A stretch of DNA of 64,000 bases from Leptonema illini DSM 21528. GTDB lineage: Bacteria; Spirochaetota; Leptospiria; Leptospirales; Leptonemataceae. Below are positions 1 to 8,291 of the stretch, one piece after another (within the stretch, counting starts at the first letter, position 1; every line of letters begins with the position of its first letter). The translations under genes and the position numbers were made by a program. The DNA is taken from assembly GCF_000243335.1 (NCBI RefSeq), contig NZ_JH597773.1, positions 2,597,684 to 2,661,683 on the forward strand, in the 5' to 3' direction. The notes beneath the pieces are model-generated. The model saw only the letters and a list, made by a program, of their open reading frames with translations, was not told where the DNA came from and did not search any database.

Positions 1-660
1 GCAGAAGGGGCCTTCTGGTCCATCGGCGAACTGATCAATAACGCCAATAAGGCGAATAACCGCTGGGCGCTGCTCGAAAGCGCTCTTGTGCAGCGTGTGA
101 CAGCTGAAGATCCGTCGGCCGATCGCGAGGTCGTCGTCGAAGACGTACAATCGGCCATCGAGCATAACCAGGCCGACGTTCTTAAAAGGTACGGTCTCGA
201 CAACATCGACCTGACAGCATCCATTCTCAAGCTGATCGAAAAGCATCGTACGAACTCGTTCGCATTATCCGAGCGCTTTCATAAAAAGATCACGCTTACG
301 CTGCGCGTTCAGAAAAAAAGCGATCAGCGCATCCTCATCGTAAACGTGATCAACAATTCGCCGATTACCGTCATCGACCGCGAGCGCGTCGAGTATAACC
401 TCGAACGAATTAAAGACGACCTCATTCGCGCCGGAGCGCATCCTTTTGAAGCGGCCGTCAACCTGTATGAGAAAAGCGCCGACCATGCAGGCGGCGGTTT
501 TGGAGCGGGACTTCGAAGCATCATTCTTTTCTTGAAAGCAGGCTATGAACCCTTCGACGTTGATATCGTCTTCAGTCGCCTGATTCAGTACAGATCAGCC
601 GTAAAAAGCACGATCTTCACGATTGAAATACCGATCCCCATACGCAAGAAGGCCAGATGA
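1..660 (+). CDS. GHKL/HATPase-fold protein, 5' end outside window
   Basis: The reading frame is open from the first base and stops at 658-660, so the gene starts upstream of the window. The first 30 residues contain an N-box-like ELINNANKANN, and near residue 155 there is a glycine-rich GGGFGAGL that matches the G box of histidine-kinase-like ATPases. Between them lies about 120 residues without a motif I recognise. The class is an ATP-binding GHKL domain as found in sensor kinases and anti-sigma kinases. Without the N-terminus I cannot tell which. No H-box phosphoacceptor is visible in the part shown. A GTG at 88 could be mistaken for a start, but it would remove the N box. Confidence 0.7.
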   Translation, partial: AEGAFWSIGELINNANKANNRWALLESALVQRVTAEDPSADREVVVEDVQSAIEHNQADVLKRYGLDNIDLTASILKLIEKHRTNSFALSERFHKKITLTLRVQKKSDQRILIVNVINNSPITVIDRERVEYNLERIKDDLIRAGAHPFEAAVNLYEKSADHAGGGFGAGLRSIILFLKAGYEPFDVDIVFSRLIQYRSAVKSTIFTIEIPIPIRKKAR

Positions 661-707
661 AAGTCCTGCGTCGGCCCTCTGACTTGCCGCATTTGTCTGC
701 CTGACGC

Positions 708-1538
708 CTACTGTGCCAGAGGAGCAGGCCTGCTCTGCCACTCCCATGCCGATCGAATCGTTCTAATACCGAGGATGCGGCTCTGATCCGATACCATGAC
801 CGGACTGTACTGAAAACACTGCGGCAGATCCTGTGTTCCGCCATTCACATAAGGCAAATAGCTGTAAGACCGTTCCTGCGAGGCAGGTTTCGTCGCAGGC
901 ATCGACACAGGCCTTAAATCCGTAAAGATCGTCAGCGCTGCTCGACCGGCATCCTGTCCTGTTGACGCTGAGAGTAAGGCGATTTCAATTCCCAGTCGAT
1001 TCGACTGGAGATCCTCCTGCGAGAAGGAAGACCCGGAAAGAAACATCGGCGGGAAGACATCGCCCTGCCTGAGTTCTACAAGATAGCCATGCGTCATCGC
1101 CAGATCACGCACAAGGTCGACGGCCGGCGGATCGGGCCGCTCTTCAAGATCGACTTTAATATCTGATACGGCAGTGAGTCCTGCTGCATGCGGACTGCGC
1201 AGACGCACGTAAAATGCCCGACCTCCGCTTGACTTCGCCTGCGAGAGCTTTAGGGTAACGACATGTTGAAGCTCGTCCGTCAAATTCAAAAATGCGCGAA
1301 CATGAGCGAGATCGACCACGCCGATCTTTTCGGTGAGCAGATAGCGCGGAGCATCGGGCTCGCCGCGTAGCCCCGCGAGGATCACCCATTGAAAGGCCAT
1401 GGGCAGCTCAGGTTCTTCTTTTTCAACAGGCGCAACCGGCGTCGAAATCTCGGACTGCTTGACGGCCGGAGTGGCACAGTTCAACGAGAGAAAAAGCGAC
1501 AGTCCAATGACTGCCGTCTTTACCGCGTCTGAAACCAT
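708..1538 (-). CDS. Putative lipoprotein of unknown function
   Basis: About 276 residues. I chose the ATG at 1536-1538 because it gives a compact lipoprotein signal peptide: MVSDAVK, a hydrophobic stretch, then LSLNC as spirochaete-style lipobox. A TTG start at 1578-1580 is also open and would overlap the cimA stop codon. The mature protein begins with a Pro/Glu-rich linker and has no domain I recognise. It lies just downstream of cimA on the same strand and may be cotranscribed with it. Predicted envelope location; function unknown. Confidence 0.6.
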   Translation of the reverse strand: MVSDAVKTAVIGLSLFLSLNCATPAVKQSEISTPVAPVEKEEPELPMAFQWVILAGLRGEPDAPRYLLTEKIGVVDLAHVRAFLNLTDELQHVVTLKLSQAKSSGGRAFYVRLRSPHAAGLTAVSDIKVDLEERPDPPAVDLVRDLAMTHGYLVELRQGDVFPPMFLSGSSFSQEDLQSNRLGIEIALLSASTGQDAGRAALTIFTDLRPVSMPATKPASQERSYSYLPYVNGGTQDLPQCFQYSPVMVSDQSRILGIRTIRSAWEWQSRPAPLAQ

Positions 1539-1576
1539 CAGCCTGCTTCTGTGAAAAGGTGCTATGCCTGCTCGCC

Positions 1577-3136
1577 TCAAACCGGCTTCCCTTGCTCCAC
1601 CGTCGACGTGCGCTTTGAATCGGTCGTCATACGATTCAGCATCTTCTCGGTCGCCTTTATGGCGGCGATCATCTGATCGCTATCGACGCCTACCGTGCGA
1701 AAGATCGAATGATCGGGCGTTACCCATGTGATGATCGTCTCGACAAGGGCGTCGGTCTGCCCTCCCGGAGGAATACGCAGTTCGTAATCTTTCAGTTCGG
1801 CCACGGATAACCCTGCCTCGGTTACGATGCGGCTTAAAGCCTTCATGAAGGCGTCGTAACCGCCGTCGCCCGTCGCCTCGGCCTGGTATTCTTTATCGGC
1901 GATACGCACCCGGATCGAAGCCGACGGAGCAGCGCCGATTCGCGTATGGATATCGGCGGCGATGACCGATACGGTGTGAGCTTGTGTGTCGCCTAACAGC
2001 TCTTCAATAAGGAAGGGCAGATCGTCGGGGCTGACGATGGCCTTTTTTTCGCCGAGTTCTTTCACGCGCAGCCAGAGCCGCTCCACCTGATCGGGTGGTA
2101 GCTCGATACCCTGATTTTTGAGATTCATCTCAATCGAAGATTTGCCGGCAAGCTTGCCGAGAGCGTAGACGCGCTGTCGACCGAAGCGCTCGGGCAGGAT
2201 GGGATTGGCATAGAGGTTATGCTTTTTATCGCCGTCGGCATGGATGCCCGCCGTTTGCGTGAAGACGTCGTGGCCGACGATGGGTCGGTTCGCCGATACT
2301 CTTTTGCGTGAGAAGGTTTCTACAAGCCTCGAGGCGTCGGTGATCGCCTGCTCGTTTACCGTCGTCTTTACTCCAAGCTTGTCGTGCACGGCGGTGACGA
2401 CGGCCTCAAGCGGCGAGTTTCCCGCGCGTTCCCCGAGGCCGTTTACGGCGACATGAAGGCCGCGCACGCCGGCCTGAACGGCGGCAAGGCAGTTGGCCGT
2501 GGCAAGGCCATAGTCGTTATGCCCGTGAAAGTCGATATGCATGTCGGGAAAGAGATCAAGCGCCATGCGGATGCCTCGCTGCACCTCGTCGGGAGAGAGC
2601 AGACCGAGCGTATCGGGAAGCAGGAAGCGGGCAATGGGCATATCAACAAGGGCGAAAAGCATCTCTTTGACATAGTCCTCAGAGTAAAGAAAGCCGTTCG
2701 ACCAATCCTCAAGATAAACATGCACGCGCACGCCCTGATCCTGAGCATAGCGAACCGTACTCTCGATATCCCGCAGATGTTCGGCAAGCGTCTTTCCAAG
2801 TTGAAGCTCGCAATGCTTGCGCGACCCTTTCGTAAGAAGATTGACGACGCGGCCACCGGCGCTCTTGATCCAGTCGATGCTGCGACCGCCGTCGACAAAG
2901 CCCAGGATCTCTATGCGATCGACATAATCCTTTGTCGCCGCCCATTCAAAGATCTGCTGAACCGTCTGCTGTTCACCGCTCGATACCCTGGCGCTGGCCA
3001 CCTCGACCCTGTTCACGTTCAGCTGTTCGAGCAGGAATCGGGCGATCTGCAGCTTCTCGAACGAAGAGAATGACACCCCGTCCGTCTGCTCACCGTCACG
3101 CAGAGTCGTGTCCATGATTTCAATCTGCTGCTGCAT
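1577..3136 (-). CDS. cimA: (R)-citramalate synthase
   Basis: Condenses pyruvate and acetyl-CoA to (R)-citramalate, the first step of the threonine-independent route to isoleucine known from Leptospira. The DTTLRDGEQT motif near residue 10, HGHNDYGLA metal ligands, NGLGERAGN and the C-terminal LeuA-type regulatory domain (with GDGGYDAFM) are all present. The protein agrees along its whole length with the Leptospira CimA sequence as I remember it, rather than with LeuA. Length is about 519 residues. The start at 3134-3136 is chosen because GAGAGGAG lies 5 bases upstream; an upstream start adds 11 residues without support. Allosteric control by isoleucine is a family property and cannot be seen here. 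Confidence 0.92.
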   Translation of the reverse strand: MQQQIEIMDTTLRDGEQTDGVSFSSFEKLQIARFLLEQLNVNRVEVASARVSSGEQQTVQQIFEWAATKDYVDRIEILGFVDGGRSIDWIKSAGGRVVNLLTKGSRKHCELQLGKTLAEHLRDIESTVRYAQDQGVRVHVYLEDWSNGFLYSEDYVKEMLFALVDMPIARFLLPDTLGLLSPDEVQRGIRMALDLFPDMHIDFHGHNDYGLATANCLAAVQAGVRGLHVAVNGLGERAGNSPLEAVVTAVHDKLGVKTTVNEQAITDASRLVETFSRKRVSANRPIVGHDVFTQTAGIHADGDKKHNLYANPILPERFGRQRVYALGKLAGKSSIEMNLKNQGIELPPDQVERLWLRVKELGEKKAIVSPDDLPFLIEELLGDTQAHTVSVIAADIHTRIGAAPSASIRVRIADKEYQAEATGDGGYDAFMKALSRIVTEAGLSVAELKDYELRIPPGGQTDALVETIITWVTPDHSIFRTVGVDSDQMIAAIKATEKMLNRMTTDSKRTSTVEQGKPV

Positions 3137-3261
3137 CGCCGCTCCTCTCGGGTCGCCCCGCCATTCCACATCTCAAAGAAAGGCTTTAATTTCAAGAAGC
3201 ATTCGATTTTTCTTTGCAGGAGGCCGATCTAATAACAGGCTGCCTGTGGCCGGTGAAAACG

Positions 3262-4116
3262 ATGTCTGCACGACTCCTGTATAGCATACCTGCATTCCTT
3301 CTCGCCGTCGGATTGTACCTTTTCGTTCGCCAGCCGCAGGCCGGTGTAGCCGAAAAACGAGGCGAGTATCCGCGCATCCCCATTCTGCTCTTTCACGACG
3401 TCGACGGCAAAGGCCCCTACGCCATCAGCAGGCATGAATTCCGGCAGTATCTCGACATCCTCAAAGAAGAGAAGATACAGGTCATCTCCCTTGCAAGGTT
3501 GCATGAGATGATGCAGAAGAAATTGCCCGCCGAACGCCCTTCCGTCGTCATCACGATCGACGACGACTTCAAGAATATCGTACGCGTCGCCGCTCCGATG
3601 CTGCGGGAGTACGGTTATCCGGCCACGTTTTTCGTTTATACGAAGAACGTCACCGACCAGCCCCGACAGGGCATGGCATGGGAAGACCTGCGGCGCCTGC
3701 AGAAAGAAGGCTTCGACATTCAGAACCACTCGCACACGCATACGGCGTTTCATGTGCCGCGTGAAGGCGAAAGCGCAGATCAGCATGCGGCCCGTGTCGA
3801 TATAGAAATCCTTCATTCACGAGAGGTACTGGAAGACCGCCTCGGTCATAAGATCTGGAGCTTCGCGTATCCGATGGGCTACCATTCGCCGTATCTTGAG
3901 AAGCGCCTGAAAGATGCCGGATACGAACTTCTGCTCACCACCGACGCCAATCCGCCTGATGTCACAAAGACGTATACGGGCGTGCTCGATCGCTTCACCA
4001 TTCAAAAAGGCAAAGATCCGTTCGGACTGTTTTACAAACAGATTGCCTTTGCACGACGAACTCTGGACGACCATTCTCTCACATTGAAAGAAGACGAAAC
4101 CGAGCCGCGGCCGTAA
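3262..4116 (+). CDS. Polysaccharide deacetylase (NodB-fold), membrane-anchored
   Basis: Carbohydrate esterase 4 family; removes N- or O-acetyl groups from a cell-wall or surface polysaccharide. The NodB motifs are visible: TIDDDF (catalytic Asp and metal Asp), NHSHTHTAF (two metal His) and FAYPMG. An N-terminal hydrophobic segment (LLYSIPAFLLAVGLYLFV) acts as signal or anchor, so the enzyme should act outside the inner membrane. I chose the ATG at 3262; the frame is open from a TTG at 3214. The gene is divergent from cimA with about 125 bp between them. Substrate unknown. Confidence 0.8.
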   Translation: MSARLLYSIPAFLLAVGLYLFVRQPQAGVAEKRGEYPRIPILLFHDVDGKGPYAISRHEFRQYLDILKEEKIQVISLARLHEMMQKKLPAERPSVVITIDDDFKNIVRVAAPMLREYGYPATFFVYTKNVTDQPRQGMAWEDLRRLQKEGFDIQNHSHTHTAFHVPREGESADQHAARVDIEILHSREVLEDRLGHKIWSFAYPMGYHSPYLEKRLKDAGYELLLTTDANPPDVTKTYTGVLDRFTIQKGKDPFGLFYKQIAFARRTLDDHSLTLKEDETEPRP

Positions 4117-4179
4117 CGCCCGCGGCCATCTGGACGGCATTTGACTTGACGGCCCCCCGTGCGGGTCGATCGTTGAACG

Positions 4180-6621
4180 ATGATTCCAGAAACGGGTCCT
4201 CTCGATCAACAGATCACGACCGTCGTCGGCGGCGGACCGATGGGCCTGGCCGTTGCCTCGTTAATCGCACGCAACGTGCGCACCGTCTATCTCTGGGTAC
4301 CCGACGCTCGCACTTACAAAAAATGGAAGAGCGAGCGTTATTTACAGGTAGGGGAGTATTCGTTCAACGTTCCGTTTAACGTCGAGATCATCACCGGCTA
4401 CGATCACTTCAAAGAAGGTTCGCATTTCCTGTTTCTGACGATCCCCTCCCGACAGTACGAAGAGGTCGTCGAAAACATCCTCTATCATCTCGACAGATCG
4501 CTTCCACACTTTGCCGCGAACATCACCAAGGGATTCCTCTCATCGTTTTCAAGACGCAAGCATCGATGTTATCTCTTTCATCAACTGCTCTATTCTCTTC
4601 GCGAGCAGCATCATCTGAATCTTTCCGTCGCTCTTGTTACGGGTCCGTCGCTGCTTTACGATATCATTCACAACAACTATGTCTTTTTCGTCGTCGCCTC
4701 TGACGATCCTTCGATGACGCAGCCCATCGTCGATCGTTTGAACGGCGAACAGGTGTACTGGTCGGCCACCGACGATATCATCGGCGCCGAGGTCGGCGGC
4801 ATCATGAAGAACCCTCTGGCCATTCTCGGCGGCATGGTCGAGGCGCTGCCGCATGTAACGAGTTCTCTGCTCGGCGAGCTGATGGCGGCCGGATTCACCG
4901 AGATGAAGAAGCTCAACGCCGCGCTCGGCGGACGCGAAGAGACGATTCTCGGACGTTCGGGCCTCGCCGATCTCGCGGCCACATACTTCAGCCCGCAGGG
5001 ACGCAACCGATCGTATGGACGCAGCTTCACCGAGAAGCTGATCAGCGGCGAACTCAGTCCGAATCTGATCGATCAGATACAGCTCTTTCTCGTTCCTTCT
5101 CTCTTCATCGAAAGAGAGGTGCTTTCCAGCAAGAACCTCGCCGAGGGCGGACTGGCCATCACACCGATCATAGAGATCGCCACCGAGTTCAACATAGACG
5201 TTCCGCTCAACAGAGTGCTCTATGATATCTTTCTGCGCCGCAAATCGCCCGAAGACATCATCACGCTACTCACCGGCAAGACGGAGCGCCGCAATCGCAT
5301 TCCCGTCGTGAAGAAGAAGGGTCGCGTCGAACTGATCGCCTCGGGTCGTATGATCTCGGATCACCTTCGCGAGCGCATTCTTCATCGCATCACGCTGACG
5401 CGCGGCATGCAGGCCCGCATTAAAAAGCAGAGCGGCCATATCATCTCCTCCCTTGAAAAAAGGCGGGCAAAGGCTTTGCATAAAAAACAGCGCAACGACG
5501 CGAAGAACTTCGGTCGTGAGCTGATGCTCTGGAAGGAGCTGGCCGAATGCCGCGAAGAGGAGGAGCTGCAATACATCGAACAGCTTGTTCGTTTCTATGC
5601 CGATTCCATCGCCGACTACTATGTTCCGGCGGCGCGCACGATGCTGATGCGCTTCGTCTCGCCCTTTCGCTGGATTCTCGGCGGTTTCCGTCGAGGCAGC
5701 GTCGGCCCCATCGTCAACGGTCGCATTCGCGAGATTCGCAAGCTGGTGGATAACTATCCCGTCTTCTATGTGCCGACGCACCGCACGCATATCGATTCGG
5801 TGGAGCTCGTTTACGGCCTTTTCTTCAAAGGCTTTCCGCTGCCGCGATTCGCCGCCGCCTCGATCCTCATGTCGAATCCGATCTGGGGAGCCTTTCTGAA
5901 GTCGATGGGAGCGTACGCCGTCGATCGCGAGAATACTCGAAACATCCTCTATCTTGAAGTGCTCACGCAATACACGACGATGATGCTTGAATCGGGCATC
6001 CCCGCTCTCGCCTACCCCGAGGGCACGCGCAGCCGCACGGGCGAGTTTCAGTCGATCAAAACGGGCCTGCTGTCGACGGCCATCGATGCCTTTCGCGAAT
6101 CCGGACATGAGATCATCATTCTGCCGATATCGATCTCGCATCAGTGGATCCCCGAAGATGAGGTCTTTAACAATCAGGCGAACGATACCGGCTTCTGGAC
6201 GTATGTCTTCAGACGACGGCGCACGTATATGGACCTCGGCGAGCCGATTCGCGTATCGGATTTTGCCGATAAAGAAGAGCCGACTCATGAAATCGCCTCG
6301 CTCATTCTGAAGAACTGGAAGCAGGCCTACAGGCTGCAGCCTCATTTCATCGTCGCTCGCATCCTCGACGATCATCCGGGTATGATCGATCGGGATGAGC
6401 TGCTTGCGAAGATCGAGGCCTTCCTTGCTTCTTACACTGGAACGGTGCAGGAGACGCGCCCCGAGAAGGTTCTGAAAATCGGCCTCAAGCTGCTCAAGAA
6501 GCGAGATCTCATCGCAGAAACGCGAAAAGGATTCGAGATTCTCAATCCCTCTCTTGTCGAGTACTACGGCAACTTCGTTCCCATCGGCAAAGATCCGAAG
6601 CCCGAAGACCCTGAAGAATGA
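4180..6621 (+). CDS. Fused glycerol-3-phosphate dehydrogenase / glycerol-3-phosphate acyltransferase
   Basis: An 813-residue protein with two complete enzymes. Residues about 10-370 form a GpsA-type dehydrogenase (dihydroxyacetone phosphate to sn-glycerol-3-phosphate): dinucleotide-binding VVGGGPMGLAVA, IMKNPLAILGG with the catalytic Lys, and GRNRSYG with the substrate-binding Arg. Residues about 470-740 form a PlsB-type acyltransferase: the HX4D motif appears as HRTHID near residue 533 and the phosphate-binding motif as YPEGTRSRTG near 611. A basic, helical linker of about 100 residues joins them. The product of the first domain is the substrate of the second, so this is the entry to phospholipid synthesis in one chain. 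The start ATG has no strong ribosome-binding site. Function of each half is secure; acyl donor (ACP or CoA) is unknown. Confidence 0.88.
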   Translation: MIPETGPLDQQITTVVGGGPMGLAVASLIARNVRTVYLWVPDARTYKKWKSERYLQVGEYSFNVPFNVEIITGYDHFKEGSHFLFLTIPSRQYEEVVENILYHLDRSLPHFAANITKGFLSSFSRRKHRCYLFHQLLYSLREQHHLNLSVALVTGPSLLYDIIHNNYVFFVVASDDPSMTQPIVDRLNGEQVYWSATDDIIGAEVGGIMKNPLAILGGMVEALPHVTSSLLGELMAAGFTEMKKLNAALGGREETILGRSGLADLAATYFSPQGRNRSYGRSFTEKLISGELSPNLIDQIQLFLVPSLFIEREVLSSKNLAEGGLAITPIIEIATEFNIDVPLNRVLYDIFLRRKSPEDIITLLTGKTERRNRIPVVKKKGRVELIASGRMISDHLRERILHRITLTRGMQARIKKQSGHIISSLEKRRAKALHKKQRNDAKNFGRELMLWKELAECREEEELQYIEQLVRFYADSIADYYVPAARTMLMRFVSPFRWILGGFRRGSVGPIVNGRIREIRKLVDNYPVFYVPTHRTHIDSVELVYGLFFKGFPLPRFAAASILMSNPIWGAFLKSMGAYAVDRENTRNILYLEVLTQYTTMMLESGIPALAYPEGTRSRTGEFQSIKTGLLSTAIDAFRESGHEIIILPISISHQWIPEDEVFNNQANDTGFWTYVFRRRRTYMDLGEPIRVSDFADKEEPTHEIASLILKNWKQAYRLQPHFIVARILDDHPGMIDRDELLAKIEAFLASYTGTVQETRPEKVLKIGLKLLKKRDLIAETRKGFEILNPSLVEYYGNFVPIGKDPKPEDPEE

Positions 6622-6854
6622 ACGCATCCGATATAGACAGGAGCCGGCCCAACACGCACTGCGCCCGATGCAACGCACCCTTTCGTTGCGGCTCCATTGC
6701 CGGCGACGCTCGCTGTCACTGTGATGACCTGACGCTCAACGCCGAAACGCTTGCATACCTGCGCGAGCGTTATACGGGGTGTCTCTGCCATCATTGCCTG
6801 CAGCAGTTCGCCGCCGCCGGGCCTGAGGCCGACGCACCAAAAAGAGCGCCCTGA
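6618..6854 (+). CDS. Small cysteine-rich CWC-family protein
   Basis: A 78-residue protein with eight cysteines in the pattern CARC, C, CHC, CLCHHC. This matches the cysteine-rich CWC family, with His replacing the Trp of the CWC motif. The arrangement suggests metal (probably zinc) binding. Its ATG overlaps the stop of the upstream dehydrogenase/acyltransferase gene (ATGA), which suggests translational coupling. Function unknown in the family. Confidence 0.65.
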   Translation: MNASDIDRSRPNTHCARCNAPFRCGSIAGDARCHCDDLTLNAETLAYLRERYTGCLCHHCLQQFAAAGPEADAPKRAP

Positions 6855-6880
6855 GGCGTTGATTTCGCTTACTTGTGTGT

Positions 6881-7384
6881 ATGGCAGAAGAGATTGTTTT
6901 CGGCGGCGGATGCTTCTGGTGCATCGAGGCCGTCTTCCAGCGTATTCCCGGCATCGTACATGTGGAATCGGGGTATGCAGGCGGCCAGAAGCCGAACCCC
7001 ACTTATAGAGAGGTCTGCTCGGGAACGACGGGCCATGCCGAAGTCGTCCGGGTGACATACGAAGCGGATCAGATCAAACTGGCAGACGTGCTTGACCGGT
7101 TCTTCATGGCGCATGATCCAACGACGCTTAACAGGCAGGGCGCCGATACGGGGACGCAGTACCGCTCTATTATCCTTTTCGCCGACGCATCACAGAAGGC
7201 CGAGGCCGAGGCAGCAATCGGGCGCGCTCAGGCACGATTGAAAGATCCGATCGTCACCGAGGTTGTTCCGCTGACGAGCTACTTCGCGGCCGAAAAATAC
7301 CATCAGAACTACTACAATGATAACGGTGAGGCGGGATACTGTCAGTACGTCATCGCTCCGAAACTGAAGAAGCTCGGTTTGTGA
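6881..7384 (+). CDS. msrA: Peptide methionine-(S)-S-oxide reductase
   Basis: Repairs oxidised methionine in proteins. The active-site GCFWC motif lies at residues 10-14 and the following VESGYAGG and GHAEVV stretches are diagnostic of MsrA. The reductive-cycle Cys near the C-terminus (GYCQYV) is present. I chose the ATG at 6881; a GTG two codons upstream is also open. About 167 residues, normal for a cytoplasmic MsrA. It follows the CWC gene by 26 bp on the same strand. Confidence 0.93.
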   Translation: MAEEIVFGGGCFWCIEAVFQRIPGIVHVESGYAGGQKPNPTYREVCSGTTGHAEVVRVTYEADQIKLADVLDRFFMAHDPTTLNRQGADTGTQYRSIILFADASQKAEAEAAIGRAQARLKDPIVTEVVPLTSYFAAEKYHQNYYNDNGEAGYCQYVIAPKLKKLGL

Positions 7385-7412
7385 TAGACGCCGGCCAGAA
7401 AACCACCGAGCT

Positions 7413-8273
7413 TCAGTCATTAGAATGCAGATAGCGCTGGAAGAATTCCAGCACCCACTGTTCATATTGCTCACCGGCGTAACGATGAAGATCGACATGA
7501 CCGGCTCCGGCAACCTCGTGGAACGTAACCGTGGCGAAGACCGAAAATCTGCGAGCCTGTTCGATCGTGGTGCGATCGTCTGAAGAACCCGAAAGAAAAA
7601 GAACGGGATACTGAATGGCCTGCATCTGCTTGAGCGGCTGCAGGCGATCCAGATCAATCCTCGAAAACGGTTGCATCAGCCAGAGTACGGGCCCCGCAAG
7701 ATGATCTGCCTGTGGCCCCAGTACGATCTGCAGACGATTCGAAAACGCCTCCTCGATGCTCGGATAAACAGCTTCAAGCACCGCAGCCTCAATTTTAAGA
7801 GCGGGCTCTGCATTGAGGGCAGCGGCACCGCCAAGCGATGAGCCGATCACACCGACAGGGGCGCTACTTCGCTCTCTAACAAATCGCACCGCCGCTTTGG
7901 CGTCTTCGGTTTCCAGATATCCGAATGTGATACGATCTCCGGCGCTTTCTCCATGTGCCTGAAAATCAAACAGCAGAACGTTATACCCGGCCTTCGTCAG
8001 AAAGCGCGCACGATCGACCATACTTATCCGGTTTGATCGTACTCCGTGCATCAAGATGACGGTCGGCGCACGCTGATCCGACGATACGATCCACCATCCC
8101 CGGATTCTATGGTCGGCCCCAAACCGCACCGGCTGCGCTCGTTTAGACAGATCAGCGGGTAAATGCACTGTGGCTCTTGCCGGACGCTCGAGCCAGAATA
8201 TAAGGCAGGCTGAACCGCTAACAGAGAGCAGCAACACGGCGATAACGATGAGCGCAATCTTCGTCCGGTTCAT
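7413..8273 (-). CDS. Alpha/beta hydrolase with N-terminal membrane anchor
   Basis: A 286-residue serine hydrolase. The oxyanion region (LMHGVRSNR), nucleophile elbow GSSLGG, acidic residue in GSSDDRTT and C-terminal His in GAGHVDL form a complete catalytic triad. The first 25 residues are a hydrophobic helix, so the enzyme is probably anchored with its domain outside the membrane. It resembles BAAT/YqiA-like esterases; substrate unknown. The next upstream gene on this strand is a second hydrolase only 18 bp away, so the two may form an operon. Confidence 0.78.
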   Translation of the reverse strand: MNRTKIALIVIAVLLLSVSGSACLIFWLERPARATVHLPADLSKRAQPVRFGADHRIRGWWIVSSDQRAPTVILMHGVRSNRISMVDRARFLTKAGYNVLLFDFQAHGESAGDRITFGYLETEDAKAAVRFVRERSSAPVGVIGSSLGGAAALNAEPALKIEAAVLEAVYPSIEEAFSNRLQIVLGPQADHLAGPVLWLMQPFSRIDLDRLQPLKQMQAIQYPVLFLSGSSDDRTTIEQARRFSVFATVTFHEVAGAGHVDLHRYAGEQYEQWVLEFFQRYLHSND

Positions 8274-8291
8274 CTGATAACGTCTCTGTGC

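Noticed and set aside
5266-6678. A 470-codon open frame opposite the dehydrogenase/acyltransferase gene
   Set aside because: Shadow of a gene with clear catalytic motifs; the antisense product is basic and featureless.
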